From Lutjanus erythropterus (Eukaryota; Chordata; Actinopteri; Lutjaniformes; Lutjanidae), in NCBI GenBank assembly GCA_020091685.1, contig CM034614.1:2570724-2634723 (forward strand): a stretch of 64,000 bases of DNA, given 5' to 3'. The position numbers were made by a program, and so were the translations under genes. Within the stretch, counting starts at the first letter, position 1, and the number at the start of each line of letters is the position of its first letter. This document shows positions 45,335 through 56,920 of the stretch, piece after piece. Below the pieces are notes generated by a model that did not search any database, was not told where the DNA came from, and worked only from the letters and a program-made list of their open reading frames with translations.

Positions 45335-45600
45335 CCCGGGCTATATTTGTCTATGAGGCAGAGGCAGAGAGCGGCTGCTCTGTGCTGGAGGCCCTCTCAC
45401 CAGGATCTGTTTGTCAGCTCCCACATTTACTGCGTGGAGAATGAATGCAGAATGCCGGATATCCATCACATTAATGCGGTTTGATAGCAGCCTGGCACTT
45501 TGAGGCAATTCAGTCCACGGGAAGGCTCTCATATCCCACTGGTCCCTGCTTTTTCTGCAAATGCTTCGGAGCGCCGCACGTCACTTATGTTTGCAGCTTT
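45335..45600. promoter_or_regulatory. candidate conserved non-coding block
   Basis: Repeat-free, GC-balanced sequence with GCCGGATATCCATC, CACATTAATGCGG and GAATGAATGCAG. A minus-strand open frame of 63 codons exists, but without splice signals or a known family. Confidence 0.28.
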
Positions 45601-46024
45601 ATTTTTAAAAAACAATTTCAGTGCAGTCGTGTTGGTGGTAGATTTTGCTGTTTTATTGAACTCTATAGTAAAGCTGTTTGTTTTGGCTTTGTTACCATTG
45701 CTCTTACCTCTTTTAGGAAAATATCAACTTGGCCTTTAAGAGCAGTGTTAACCTTCAAATTCTGTTACAAAAAGAGAAAAAGATCGACTAGATGTGTTTT
45801 TTTCCCCCTGGTCAAATCACAAAAATAATTAAAAATGCTGAAAATGATATTTTACAGGTTGAAATTAAAGCTGAAACTATTGTTTTGCTTTTTTTTTGTT
45901 TTTTTATTTTACTTGCCCCATCGGACAAGTGGGTCAAATAATTTTACTTGCCCCTGTGCAAATTGTTTAATTTAGTAGCAGCTATCACATAAAATCAAAG
46001 ACTAAAGTTAACTGTCATATTTAA

Positions 46025-46335
46025 TCTAAGGCTGAAAGATCTATAAAATGTTTGTACAAGAATTTAATACAATAATAAATGGAGAAAAGCAGGAAATCTC
46101 TATATTTGAGAGGCTGAAAACAGACTTTCTGCATTGATAAATGATCAGTTTATTAATCCTTAACAGTTTAACAGTTTAATAGATTAATCAAGTGACAAGC
46201 CCTGGGGTTGTTGAGCCCTGTGTCATTATCAATTAATCTATTGATCATTTCTCAATTAATCTTGATCACTGTTTCCTAAAGCCCAATATGTCGTCCTCAA
46301 ATGTCTTGTTTTGTCCATTCGTTGCAGTTGTTTTA
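46025..46335. mobile_element. GGGCTGCAACTAAC-family fragments, fragmented copies
   Basis: TTGAGAGGCTGAAAACAG, ATTGATAAATGATCAGTTTATTAATC, ATCAATTAATCTATTGATC and TCCTCAAATGTCTTGTTTTGTCC are phrases of the family, in mixed order and orientation. At least two overlapping old insertions. Confidence 0.55.
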
Positions 46336-47007
46336 AAAAGAGAGCTAATTCAGAAGACACAAAAAACAGAAAAGTTGATGAAAACATGAAATGGCACAAG
46401 TGGAGGGGTAAAATTAGAAAAGAAATGCCGAATTTCTTATAAAAGAATAGAGAGGAAAAGTGGTCAAAGAGGTTGAACTACAGGAACTTTAACAGCGAAG
46501 GGATCATTAGTCACCAGCCGAGTCCTAATAACAACCAGCAGAGCTCCATCAACCAGTCAGCAGGTCAGTGACGTTGGACAGAGTGTTGGAACGTGGCCAT
46601 TTAAAGTCAGCAAACCAAGATTTCTAACATGTCGCTTCATGTGTTTTTGTCTGGCAGTCTATTCTTATCACTGAAATGGTTGGTCCAGTTAATACAGCAT
46701 GAGCTCATGTTTGTCAGCGTTAACCTACATTTTAGAACATTTTGAGAAAACCAGCATTTGATATTTTTACCAAAGACAAAAACATCAGACTGCTAGAAAC
46801 GCTGTCTGTTTAAAGAAAAGTTTCAACCTGATTGCATGGTGTATTAACAGATAATCAATGATTGACAATATAATCTAACACAGCTGTATTCAAACAGCCT
46901 AAAATTTGTCTCATTGAAATATTCATAAATCTTTATAAAACCCATCTTCAAGCAATTTTCCCTTTCAATATATTGTTGTATAAGCCAATATAGATAATAT
47001 AACTCAG

Positions 47008-47045
47008 TTTCCCCCAGGGATCAATAAAGTATTTTTGATTCTGAT
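47008..47045 (+). mobile_element. LINE-like 3' tail fragment
   Basis: TTTCCCCCAGGGATCAATAAAGTATTTTTGATTC corresponds to the 3' end GGGATCAATAAAGTATCT typical of several fish non-LTR retrotransposons (recalled). Upstream LINE coding sequence was not seen, so it is a 5'-truncated relic. Confidence 0.5.
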
Positions 47046-47680
47046 CAGCCTATTTGTTATATTATACTCTCTAATAAGTGGATATGTGTTTGTGAGTTTT
47101 GAACATATTTATAAATTGTTTATTTTACCTACATGTGTATAAAAAGTGACTCAGTGTTTTTTTAACACACCGAGGGTCCAACTGTAGACAAATACTTTAA
47201 TAAACACTTAGAAATGTCTTAACAAATTACTATTAACACACATGAACAATAATAAGAATAAATGAATATTAAGTGTTAATTTACTGCTTATCGTTTCTAA
47301 ATGGGGGATTTAAGAGTTGCCATTCTGCCTTCTATCACTTGATTTAAAAAAACAGAACTTGCCTTAAATTAGTTTTTTGTTTCTGAACAGCTATAACTGA
47401 AGAGTAATGCCTGAAAATATAATATAAATTCATAACATGATGCTTACATTGTTTCTGTATGATAAAAGTGCAGATATTGTCCAGTTTGCAATAAGGGAAT
47501 ATCTTTTTCTTTCTTTTTTCTTAACAGATAATAAACAGCAAAAAGTAACAAATTCAGAAGTGGAGTTCACTTTAACAGACTTTTCCCTCAGCATCTCCCA
47601 CCTTATTTCTCTCCTCCTGTCTTTGCACCCAGTTAACCTTAATCTCTGCAAAGTGTGAAAAGCACAGTCTAACAATCCAG
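47046..47680. other. AT-rich intergenic stretch, nothing recognised
   Basis: No gene seen. Confidence 0.4.
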
Positions 47681-47689
47681 TCACATTTG

Positions 47690-47890
47690 AGAACTGAGGC
47701 TAATGGCGCATCAACAGGTCGAGACTCTGAGCTCACATAATGGCAGTCTTTATTCCACTCGAGCTTGTTTGGCCATTATGGTACAGTTAGTCTAAATAAC
47801 AGCTGAAGAAATGGCATAATGCCCGCATAGTGAGAGGAAGTGATATTTCCTACCTATTCATATTTTAATCTCTCTGCCTCGGGAAAAAAA
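47690..47890. promoter_or_regulatory. candidate conserved non-coding block
   Basis: AACAATCCAG, GCTAATGGCGC, CATAATGGCAG, GGCCATTATGG and GGCATAATGCCC give several homeodomain-type and dyad motifs in 200 repeat-free bases. Confidence 0.3.
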
Positions 47891-47899
47891 CACCCATAC

Positions 47900-49490
47900 A
47901 GTCTGTTGTGAAGGATATCTTTCGCCTCCACAGTGTGCGATCAGAATGCACCGATCTGCACGATTGATATTTTATTGTTTATTCTGTGTTTTTATGTCAA
48001 AATGAGCAAAGAAATGTACTATATTCATCAGATCAGTGTTTCGCTTCCTGCATATTTCATGTATGAGATGTTATTTTGAAAATTTTATTTTCTACACCGA
48101 TTTAATCAGGAAATTTACCGTCTCTCTACAAAAACACTTCAACAAAAACACTTAAAATGTGAAAATTTGCAGCCAAATGATGATGTTTCCCCCATCAAAT
48201 TAAATATTGATGCACAGGCAATTCTGATTAATTCTTAAACTGACTAAAGTAAAACTGCACATCACAGTTTTTGACTTGCCATATCTCATATCACAGCCGT
48301 CCTCCAGTTCTTTCCCCACAGTGACCTGCTTGTTAGACACACAACAACCTGCTGACATGAGGAGAATCAGTGGGCTTTGTGCTCCGCGCTCACGGTCAGT
48401 TAGCATCTGGAAAACAGCTGTTTGCAGACTAACAAGAGTTTAGACACTCGGGGGACCGTGGTTGTCAGGGCTTCGATGGCCTCCATGTGGTTTAAGCGAG
48501 CAGATTTAAGGTGGATATCAAGCTCCCTCTAGTGGAGAGTTTCTAACTTCTTCATGGTTTGCACGAATGAAAAGAGGAAGTTTGTCATGTACTATTTGAC
48601 ATGTTCTTATGGCAACTTTTTTTCTATTTTTACTTCAACAAGTGTGCCTTAAACCAGCACCAACATATAAACATACAATCCTAACAGAGTCCACCGAGTC
48701 CACCCTCATTCACCCAAGAAAACAAAACAGACAGACAAGCAAAAGAGCAAATAAAAGGAATTCTTATGAAGAAAAGTTAAAGGAGCAGAGATTTTTCTTC
48801 ACAGGCACATAAATCTGTAAAAGAACTTACATACAGAACTTCTTAAGCCTAAAAAACATATTTTATCTCAGTTAAGGATGACATTTAGGATTTTTGGTGT
48901 TACAAAAGTATGTTTCCTAACTTTATTTAGTAATAAACTCAATTTAGGATTGGAATTCAGCCGTTACACAACTGTCCAGCATTTAGATTAGATTAGGAAT
49001 CCTAAATTAGGAGTGGGTCTGTATGGCAATGACAACAAAGATGGAAAGCATGAACATATAATATGATTCTTCCTGTCTGTGAAACTTTACTTAATACAGG
49101 ACAAGCAGTTATGAAATTTTGTGTAACGGTGCTCCTGGTTACTGCGGCTACAGTGTCTGAGAACTGATGCTTTCATATTTTATCAGCAGTCGGTTGGTGC
49201 TTATTTCCCACCTTTATGCTCACTCACGTGTAAATAAAACACAATTTAATAGGCATATGATTCTGAAGCAGGAAAAGAACTGTGTCCTGTGAGGTACAAG
49301 ATAATTAAACCTACTTGTGAATTGAATTAAAATTAAATTTTAAAAAAGAAGAGGCCTACCTCATTCTGTGGAGTTGAATTGTTAGATCCCAAATTAGCAT
49401 TTACATGTGAGAGAAGTGAAGACAAAACGAGGACTCAAATGAGTTTCATGGTGGCGCCACTGTCACCTGCTTGTTGATGTGTTGGTCTGT
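47900..49490. other. AT-rich intergenic stretch, no gene
   Basis: No exon or confidently named repeat. CTCCCTCTAGTGGAG near 48522 is a weaker CTCF-like core than the site at 49493. Confidence 0.4.
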
Positions 49491-49492
49491 GC

Positions 49493-49505
49493 TGCCATCT
49501 AGTGG
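49493..49505 (-). promoter_or_regulatory. CTCF core motif
   Basis: The minus strand reads CCACTAGATGGCA, an exact fit to the CTCF core CCASYAGRKGGCR (established motif). It may help insulate the arhgef7 side from the stat1 side. Binding is not shown by sequence. Confidence 0.4.
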
Positions 49506-49509
49506 TAAT

Positions 49510-52335
49510 ATGAGGACTTACAGTGTTTCTACTTCATCTTTAGCAGCAGTTTCCAACATTAACATGTCAATCCAGGAAGACAAGTCAAGTCAATTTGTTC
49601 TGTTTTAATCTAGGATTGTATTTAGCATCTCCATATACAAATGTGTAGTTAATTTATTGTCACGTAATTATGTCAATCTGTGTTTGATTTGATGCACAAG
49701 GGATCTCTTCCTGATAAAAGTGGACTGTTACAGAATCAGTATGCATCAGCAAACTGCATCTGAAGTGACAAAAGGCAAAAGTAAACCAAATGTTTGTTGC
49801 TTTCACATAGTTTCAACCAGACAGCTACAACTGTTATTACAACTTCCACCAATGACAACTAAAGTTATGATGCCTGATGCAAAAGCTGAAGGCAGCAAAA
49901 CTACAACACATTAATGCACATCAGGACCTGATCGTGTATCATCCTGGAGGAAATGCTCATTTATTAATGCAACAACAATGTCACAGCAAAAACAGGGAAG
50001 GCTGGTGTGTAAAATGTTTCAGACGAGCATTTACACTTCAGGAAATCTGTGAAAACTGATGGACACAAGTGTCAGAATGGAGACAAGGCATTTTAAAGTT
50101 CAAAACTGAATATTTGCAACCTTTGATAACCTAATAATCTCACAAATACCTGTGCAAAATTAAGCATAATACAACATTCACTTTTCCAAAGCAAGACTAG
50201 TAATGATGTTTAATAGGATGCAGAATAGTGCAAAGTTTTGTTCTTATCCATTCTTGGTGCTTTCAGCTGCGTGATTTGAGTCATTATCCTGTTGCACAAC
50301 TCATGACCTGTGACTCAGACAGAGCTTTCTAACACCGGGCGGCGTGTTTCACTGCAGCTCGTCTTGATTGTCTTTCAGTGTTCCCTGCACAGGTGTAGGT
50401 ATGGCGTTCTTTTCCTCCAAAGGTTAATTTTTTGCTGAAAGTCACCTTGTCACTGGCTTGTCCTGTCATCAAACTGGCCTCCTTCTCAGAGGCTGTGTTC
50501 TGTCCTGGATTCATATTCGCTGGGAGGCTGCTGAGCCCGGTTCTGTTGCCCGCTCACCCAGCTCCGTCTGTGAACAAAGAGCTGATGTGACTTGACAAAA
50601 AAAGCTCCAGTTCGATTCATTCTCCCAAAAGGTTTGTGGCTTGTCAATATGAATTTTCAGCAGATTCCAGTCTGCCTTTTTTTTATGTTTTTCTTTCAAA
50701 AGTGGAGTGCTCCTGAGTCTTCTTCCACAGAGGTCACTTTTTCTCAAAAAAAACAACCCATGGTGCATAAACTGATGTACCTTGACCTCAGAGTTCAGCT
50801 TGTATTTCTTTGGCAGTGTATCTTTTAAACCATTTGTAGTATCCTTCTGAACTCGGCTGCCCCCTTAAAGTGGACTACACTGTCAGTTAGTGAGAAAAGT
50901 TCTAGTGGACCAAGTTTTCATTTATCAGTCAGTCACACAAAAGTGATTTACAGCAGGACTCTGACTCCAGGGGACGATGAAAACGCAGGGTTCAGGCAAA
51001 GGACAGGGGGCGTAAAGTTAATGTACACGTCATCCAGTGTATTGATAAGTCTGCAGGTTTGTTCTTGTGAGGTTGAAGTTATCTATTACTCTGTTCTAAA
51101 CAACGGGACCTGTGTAAGGTTATACTAAATGTTAGCATTTAACAGGCAGTTCGCTTTGCACCCCAAAAATACATATTTAAATAATTAAATAAATATCTTG
51201 CAATAGGCTAATTCATCTCTTATCACAGCAGCTTTGCTTTATTCTATGACACACTGAAGGCATGTAACCATACATGACAACATATCTTTTAATTTCATCA
51301 CTTTTCTGTCAGTACGCAGGTCCAGACAAAATTAACAATATATCAGATCTGTAGCTGATTTATCAAATCAAACGTAGGTCGATTGGAGGAAGAAGATGAA
51401 GACCTGTCTGCGCTGCTCTGCGTAGACAACAGACCGACTGATGACACCGAACATCAAGAAACCCTCAGGTTTCGGCCATCACGAGATGTAAGGTTCATGC
51501 GATTACTAGAGACAAAGCTTTTTCTCTCCAGCCTCTCCTCTTTTTGCTCTTTTTTACAAATAGTGAATGACAGACATGCAGCTCTTAATGTTCTTAAATT
51601 GTGAGAGAATAAGAAATGGTTAAGAGCTGCTGCAATTACAGTAAGTGGCCGTTTGTTGAACATCTACCTTTTGTAACCCGATGATAACCTCTCTGGTGTT
51701 TCCACCACCAGCTGAACCTGCCATTAAGTGGATCCCAGCGTCAGACATGTTAGAATAAACAGCTATTTTGCAATAAACATCTAACTAGACCTATTCAAAA
51801 CAGCGAGCCAGTTCCTAAGCAGACTTTGATCGTGATGCAAAAAAACATAAATGCAGTGGTCGTCAAGATCCAGACTGTCAAACATTTTTATTCTGACAAT
51901 GCAACTGGATTAAAAAAGTCTTTATGATCATCAAAGTCTTCAAGCAGAACGTCACAAGATTCAGTGATTCACCTCTCTGAGAGCAGCTGGTTGCATTAAA
52001 AAGTTTTGGTTTGATTATGAAATGCCATTTACTCTTGTAGCGTGTGATGATGGACACAAAAAGATGTTCAGTATCTTCAGTTTCTTTCATTTTGTCATGA
52101 ATGAAGCCAGTCACAGCCAACTATCACTGGATAAACTGAAGAAGTGGGAAATATGTAGCTTCGGAGGCAGCAGATGAGCTGTCTGCCATCACTTGTGTGT
52201 TAACAGGGGTCCAACCACCTCATGCAAACTCATTGAAAAACACAAACAAAGAGCACCACACTGTATGTGTCATTACTGAACAGAGGCAGAGTGACGAAGG
52301 CAAACAGCTGCACACAGATCTGCTGCTAAAAATTT
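49510..52335. other. intergenic stretch, no gene recognised
   Basis: Open frames such as 50511-50768 on the minus strand and 51383-51604 on the plus strand have no recognisable family or splice context. 50280-50700 is less AT-rich than its flanks. No named repeat. Confidence 0.4.
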
Positions 52336-52339
52336 TGGC

Positions 52340-52520
52340 ACTTGACTCCTATCTACCTGCCCGTTTACTTTGACAATGTACATGAGGCGTTATATTTGCT
52401 TGAAGCCACCCTAATTATGTTTATATTAAAACTAATTTGCAAATGAGTGAAAGAAATTATGCCTTTTTTAATCAGCATCATGAGGGCGTTTATCAGCGAG
52501 CGCTGATCAAAATGCCTCTG
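52340..52520. promoter_or_regulatory. candidate conserved non-coding block
   Basis: CCCTAATTATG, AACTAATTTGCAAATGAG and TTTTTTAATCAGCATC occur in a short repeat-free segment. POU- and homeodomain-like cores. Confidence 0.28.
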
Positions 52521-53635
52521 CAAGTAGGGTAGACCTCCAACCAATCAGAGCAAGGAAATGTGACCTACAACCAATCAGTGCACTGAGACGTGTGGCGACT
52601 GAGCGACACATGAAAGTTGGGTGAAGTTAGTTGCTAATATTCTCAAATTACAGCTAAACGGGACATTAAAATGTGTTTCTGAGTTTCGTTGTTCTCCTAA
52701 AGAACTCCTTATGGCATTTTTTTTTATGAATATACTTAGGCAACTCACCCCACTTGCTTAAGATTATACAAATTTATTCTATTAATTCAAATAAGTTAAT
52801 GGTGACTTGAAACGTGGGTCAGGACGGATTTCTCCATTTTTAATCAAAACCATAACTTATACAAACTTTAACCACAGCGTAGCCCTTATTTAAGAAGCTG
52901 TAACATAAACACATGTGGAACTCAGGACAAAAACCTCAGTGTAAAAGTTTTTGTCTTTTGCTCTCTCTCTGAAAGCAGAGTGAAGAAGTGAAACCCTGTA
53001 CAAAGTATACTGTAGAAAATATCCAAAATGCAGCACTTACATCATGTTGGCTCCATCCAAATCCATATTTATGTAAATATCCACATCTCTTTGCATGTCA
53101 AACGTGCACGGTTCTAATCTACAACCAAGTTCATGAAGTCTGGTCCAGAAGGAGCAAGTGCTGGATGACATACCAGGTGTTTCAGAGTCTTCTTTCTTGA
53201 GCTTCTTCCACTGAATTGAACCTGAATTGAGCAAATCCACCAGGTTGATTTACAGACAGCAGGGGAGGATTATCTTGTTTGGAGCTTCTGCCTCATTCAG
53301 GTGTAAATGTTAAGTTATATTCCCCATTTTTTTTTTTGTATTAAATGCACTGTAAACTTTCCAACTGGATAACACAGATGTCCATTAATCCAGTTATCAC
53401 AGTTGTTATTTAATTATGTACAAAAGCATCCATGTTGTTGTCCTCTCTGGAGTAAAGGGTTAAACCATGCAGTCAGATTACTCTCCACATACTCAAGTAA
53501 TGCTTCATTGAAGTTACAACAATGCAGTTTATATAGTTTAGCATCCTGGTCCTGGACTTCCACTGTGTCTTCTTCTTCTTAACATCCAGTGTTGAGTTAA
53601 AAAAAATCAAAACGGTGTAAGGAAAATGGTAAATC
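52521..53635. other. intergenic stretch, nothing recognised
   Basis: CCAATCAGAGCA and CCAATCAGTGCA near 52540 and 52572 are a short direct repeat containing CCAAT boxes. No transcript can be supported. Confidence 0.35.
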
Positions 53636-53657
53636 AGAGATGCTGTGATCATTTCAT

Positions 53658-53800
53658 ATAATCCACAATCTTCTGAATGGAGGAGAAATCCTGTCCTTGG
53701 AAGGACAGGTGTCCTGCAGTCTGAGACACTTTGCCGTTGCTGAGAAAAGTGATCCAAACACACCTGTTGGTTGGCCACGACGGCCCCATCTAAGTTTGAC
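53658..53800 (-). other. unassigned exon-like open stretch
   Basis: On the minus strand, TGTTGTTTTGCAG (good acceptor) precedes a 150-base stretch open in more than one frame. One frame, if entered after an internal AG, reads WITFLSNGKVSQTAGHLSFQ, continues GQDFSSIQKIVDYMK and stops. It has natural-looking composition, but I recognise no family and the frame choice needs an unusual acceptor. It may be chance. Confidence 0.2.
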
Positions 53801-54015
53801 TTTTGCTGCAAAACAACAGACTGAGAGGTTTACGAAGAAAAGAAGAAGAGGTTGATGGAGTTAACAGAGAAAAGAGAGGGGAAGGATGGAGAGTTGAGGA
53901 GTCGAGCATCCTGCTGTCTCTCAGCCAGGACGATGAATAAAAAGCCTGCCTCTCTGCCTCCTTTTATATTCTCTCTTCCCCTGCTGCCTCGCTTTGGCTT
54001 TTACCCTGGCTTCAA

Positions 54016-54063
54016 TGTGTGTGTGTATGTGTGTGTGTATGTGTGTGTATGTGTGTGTGTGTG
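54016..54063. repeat. (TG)n microsatellite, interrupted
   Basis: TG tract with regular TA interruptions. Confidence 0.93.
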
Positions 54064-54099
54064 CAGAGAGAGACCTCTTTCAGAGCAGCAGGAATATAT

Positions 54100-54600
54100 T
54101 ATAACCCAAACAAAAGGAGCCGGCTTATTGTTTATGAATTACTAGCCTTCCAAAGGCAACAAAGGCCCCTATTTTCATAGAAAACTCCATTTTCATTTCA
54201 GCTCCATTTGATTACCAGAGCAAAGACAATAAAAAAGGCCTCTCCGGTCGCAACGTCCCAAAGGGATTCATTCCTCCTTCGCTCGCTTGCTCATTCAGCG
54301 CCACTGAAAAGGTTTCTTTATTGCTTTCTTTTCAGGACCGACGTCAAATGGGCTTTTAGGAGTAAACCAATGACAAAAAATTATTGCTTGGCTATTTTGT
54401 ACAATAACAGGGCCGGGGGAAGAGAGGAGTCCTGTGTTGTCTTTGTCATCTTTCTTTCCCTTTTCTTTCGCTCCTTTCTGCTATTGGAGAGGAAAATTGC
54501 AGAGGCTGGAAATTAATGGCGAGGCTTTGAAGGCAAAGAGAGAGAGAAAGAGGAGCGGGACACAATGCAACAATACAAGTCAAATCTAAATTATCACTAG
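54100..54600. promoter_or_regulatory. candidate enhancer-like block rich in SOX-type sites
   Basis: TTATTGTTT (54125-54133), AACAAAGG (54158-54165), GACAAT (54225-54230), TTATTG (54381-54386) and ACAATA (54401-54406) fall within 280 bases of repeat-free sequence. No coding features. Confidence 0.35.
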
Positions 54601-54772
54601 CTATTGAACACAGTGAAGAGACAGAGAGGTACTGTACGGCTCCAGAGGAGTTGGGATGTGTGTCTGTGTGGGAGTACCTTTCACAAAACACAGACACCTG
54701 TTGGTTCCATGGCCAAAAACAATACAACCCCAGTGACTCGCTGTCATTTCATCTACAATGGGGCTGTCGATC

Positions 54773-54794
54773 GTCTGTGTGTGTGTGTGTGTGC
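54773..54794. repeat. (TG)n microsatellite
   Basis: 22-base TG tract. Confidence 0.93.
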
Positions 54795-55339
54795 ATGTGT
54801 GTATTTGTGTGTGTCCCATTCACTACCATTTGGCAGACCTGTAGGTGTGTGGAGATGCTGGCAGAAACAACTGCTTCACTACACACTGAAACTTTGGCTC
54901 GTGCTTTCTTTTAGGTTAAAAAGTTCTGCACCCTTCGACATCATTCAAGTGCATTTTCCAGAAGTTTATACATGACCTTTAATGAATAAATGAAGCAAAG
55001 ATTTACTTGGTTTTGGGGGGGATAAACTTATTGTTTTAAGTTGAAAAGATAACGTAACTATCTGCAGGTCAGGTGTGTACACCGTCCTGTAGTCTGAGCA
55101 CAAGTTGCAATTCAGTTGCAAGTTAAAGGCAATCCAGGTACCAGGAAGGAAAAAGAAAAACTGTATGGTCAATGCATGGACGACTGCATGGATGTTCCCT
55201 GAGCGCTGAGTGGCCTGTAGAATAAAAACGGGGAAAAAACATTTTCTCTCAAAAGGAAAATGATAAACGTCACACGCTGACTGCAGAAGATGCTCTTTCA
55301 TCTTTTGCTTTGCCTCCTGTTTTTGTCCTCCTGGATGAA

Positions 55340-55640
55340 TATTTGGCTCGAGACAAAAGGTGAACTAATCAATTATTCCTCTTGCAGGGCCCTGGTGCTG
55401 TTGTGAAAAGCGTTGACATTTGAGCTTTCCAGACGACATCTGCAAATTTATATGCCTTCCATTGTGTGAGGCAGCCAGCCCCGTATCAAAGGCTGTAAAA
55501 GGCCTTGTCAATTTAGTAAGGACAACTCCACAAAGACTCCTTTCTCCTCTGTTGTTATGGGAATAATGCTTTTCACTGGTGTCCTGCCAAAACCTGTTGG
55601 CAATGTGGCATTGTGATGCTATTGATTGCATCGATAACAG
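55340..55640. promoter_or_regulatory. candidate conserved non-coding block
   Basis: Repeat-free, balanced-composition sequence including TAATCAATTATTCC, CCGTATCAAAGGCTG and GCATCGATAACAG. TATCAAAGG fits TCF/LEF. The minus-strand open frame here has no family features. Confidence 0.3.
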
Positions 55641-56805
55641 ACATCTAACATGGAAACCATCAGACTGTCTGTAACACAGCGTGAAAGATCACAAATGTGT
55701 GTGTGAGATCATCAGATTCAACTAAAACTTCTTATGAATACAGGAGCTGTCTCTCCTTCAACATTAAAATATACACTTTCTTTACAGTGGTAAAGCAGAT
55801 AAAACACCCAGATATATAGCTGACACGGTGACTAAGTCTGGTGAGTCATGGCAAGGCAACATTTCGCTTTTATCCAGCTAAAATCGTGTCTTTTCCTTGT
55901 GGTGTGAAAACAAGTTTCTCCACCTTAACGTCTCAAAAACCACAGAACTGAACAGAGAAAGCTTTCAGAGCCATGGATAACGCTCTGACGGTCAAAATCA
56001 CGCGATCAAATAGACTGTTATTAGGCAACATCAACATATTACCCAGCAATAATCACTGCACATGACAAAATAATAAATTAATCATTTAGTTGAATGTGTT
56101 GTCATAGTTTTAGCAGTTTATGTGAGTATATAATTTTGTGAGACTCTTTTAAAAAAGAAAAAAGACAAGTGCAAATTTGCATATGTACACACATGCATTC
56201 ACGTGTGCATGCATTCTCAAAATACAAAATATATATATACAAAATATGTATTATCTTATATTTTGAGACAGATATACGGTGCAGTAATGCATACTGGAAT
56301 ATGCTGAACACTACAAACATTCACAGATCTAAAATAAGCATTAATGCATGTAGCAAGTACATGACTTACACATCCTCATCTATTTGACTGGCATGCAAAC
56401 AATTAAAGCCTGCAGGACATTTAAATTTAATTGCTCATAAGCAGCTTTGCACAGGACTGACCAAACAATTCATGCAAACTTTTTTTCATGTATTAAATAG
56501 CAGGCTAAACACACTCATATAAGATCCATTCATATTCAAGCAGAGGCAGACTGCCGCTATTCGCTCACAGGAAATGCTCTGCTACTCTAAATGGAACTGG
56601 TCCCACATTAGCATCATTGGTAACACTTGAGTTTGGCATACGGACAGGTGTGTTAATGACAGCCTGGGCGGGCTGTCAGCGATAAAACACCCAGCAAATC
56701 ACAGCATGTCTTCACACAAAACAGACAGACATCAAACCATCAGCAAGGACTTAAAAACAGCACAGAGAGACATTTAAACAAAACAGAGGACATTTAAACA
56801 AACCA
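55641..56805. other. AT-rich stretch downstream of the 57-kb promoter
   Basis: If the exon at 56857-56920 is real, this is its first intron. No second exon was found. TCTCAAAATA (about 56215) and TATTTTGAGA (about 56258) form an imperfect AT-rich hairpin. Confidence 0.4.
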
Positions 56806-56807
56806 GC

Positions 56808-56808
<1 letters not shown>

Positions 56809-56841
<33 letters not shown>
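56809..56841. repeat. (ACAG)n microsatellite
   Basis: About eight ACAG units, preceded by a duplicated ACATTTAAACAAA phrase (56770-56803). It lies 16 bases inside the putative intron that begins at 56856. Confidence 0.93.
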
Positions 56842-56856
56842 GTGTATCTGACTTAC

Positions 56857-56920
56857 TTTGACGTAGAAAGTTCTTTCTCGCTTCTTTCATGAATAAATGT
56901 CCATTTGTTTTGACAGTCAT
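56857..56920 (-). CDS. putative first coding exon of an unidentified minus-strand gene
   Basis: On the minus strand an ATG (56920-56918, context ACAACATGA) opens a frame of 21 codons (MTVKTNGHLFMKEARKNFLR and Q) and runs into a consensus GTAAGTC donor at 56856, leaving one base (A) of the next codon. Upstream is a CpG-bearing, repeat-poor region with the look of a 5' UTR and promoter. Two upstream short ATG frames terminate quickly. The peptide is not recognised. The gene would extend leftward into the desert, where no second exon was found. The only in-phase acceptor of a recognised coding exon to the left is that of the stat1 tail (3675), which begins with two bases completing an arginine codon. 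That link is speculative. Confidence 0.4.

Noticed and set aside
45341..45532. 63-codon minus-strand open frame
   Set aside because: Lies in a candidate non-coding block with no splice signals. Protein not recognisable.
48517..48535. Second CTCF core CTCCCTCTAGTGGAG
   Set aside because: Lacks the conserved GGC of the core, so too weak to list as a site of its own.
51383..51604. 73-codon plus-strand open frame starting MEEEDED
   Set aside because: No recognisable domain or exon context. Length is within chance expectation.
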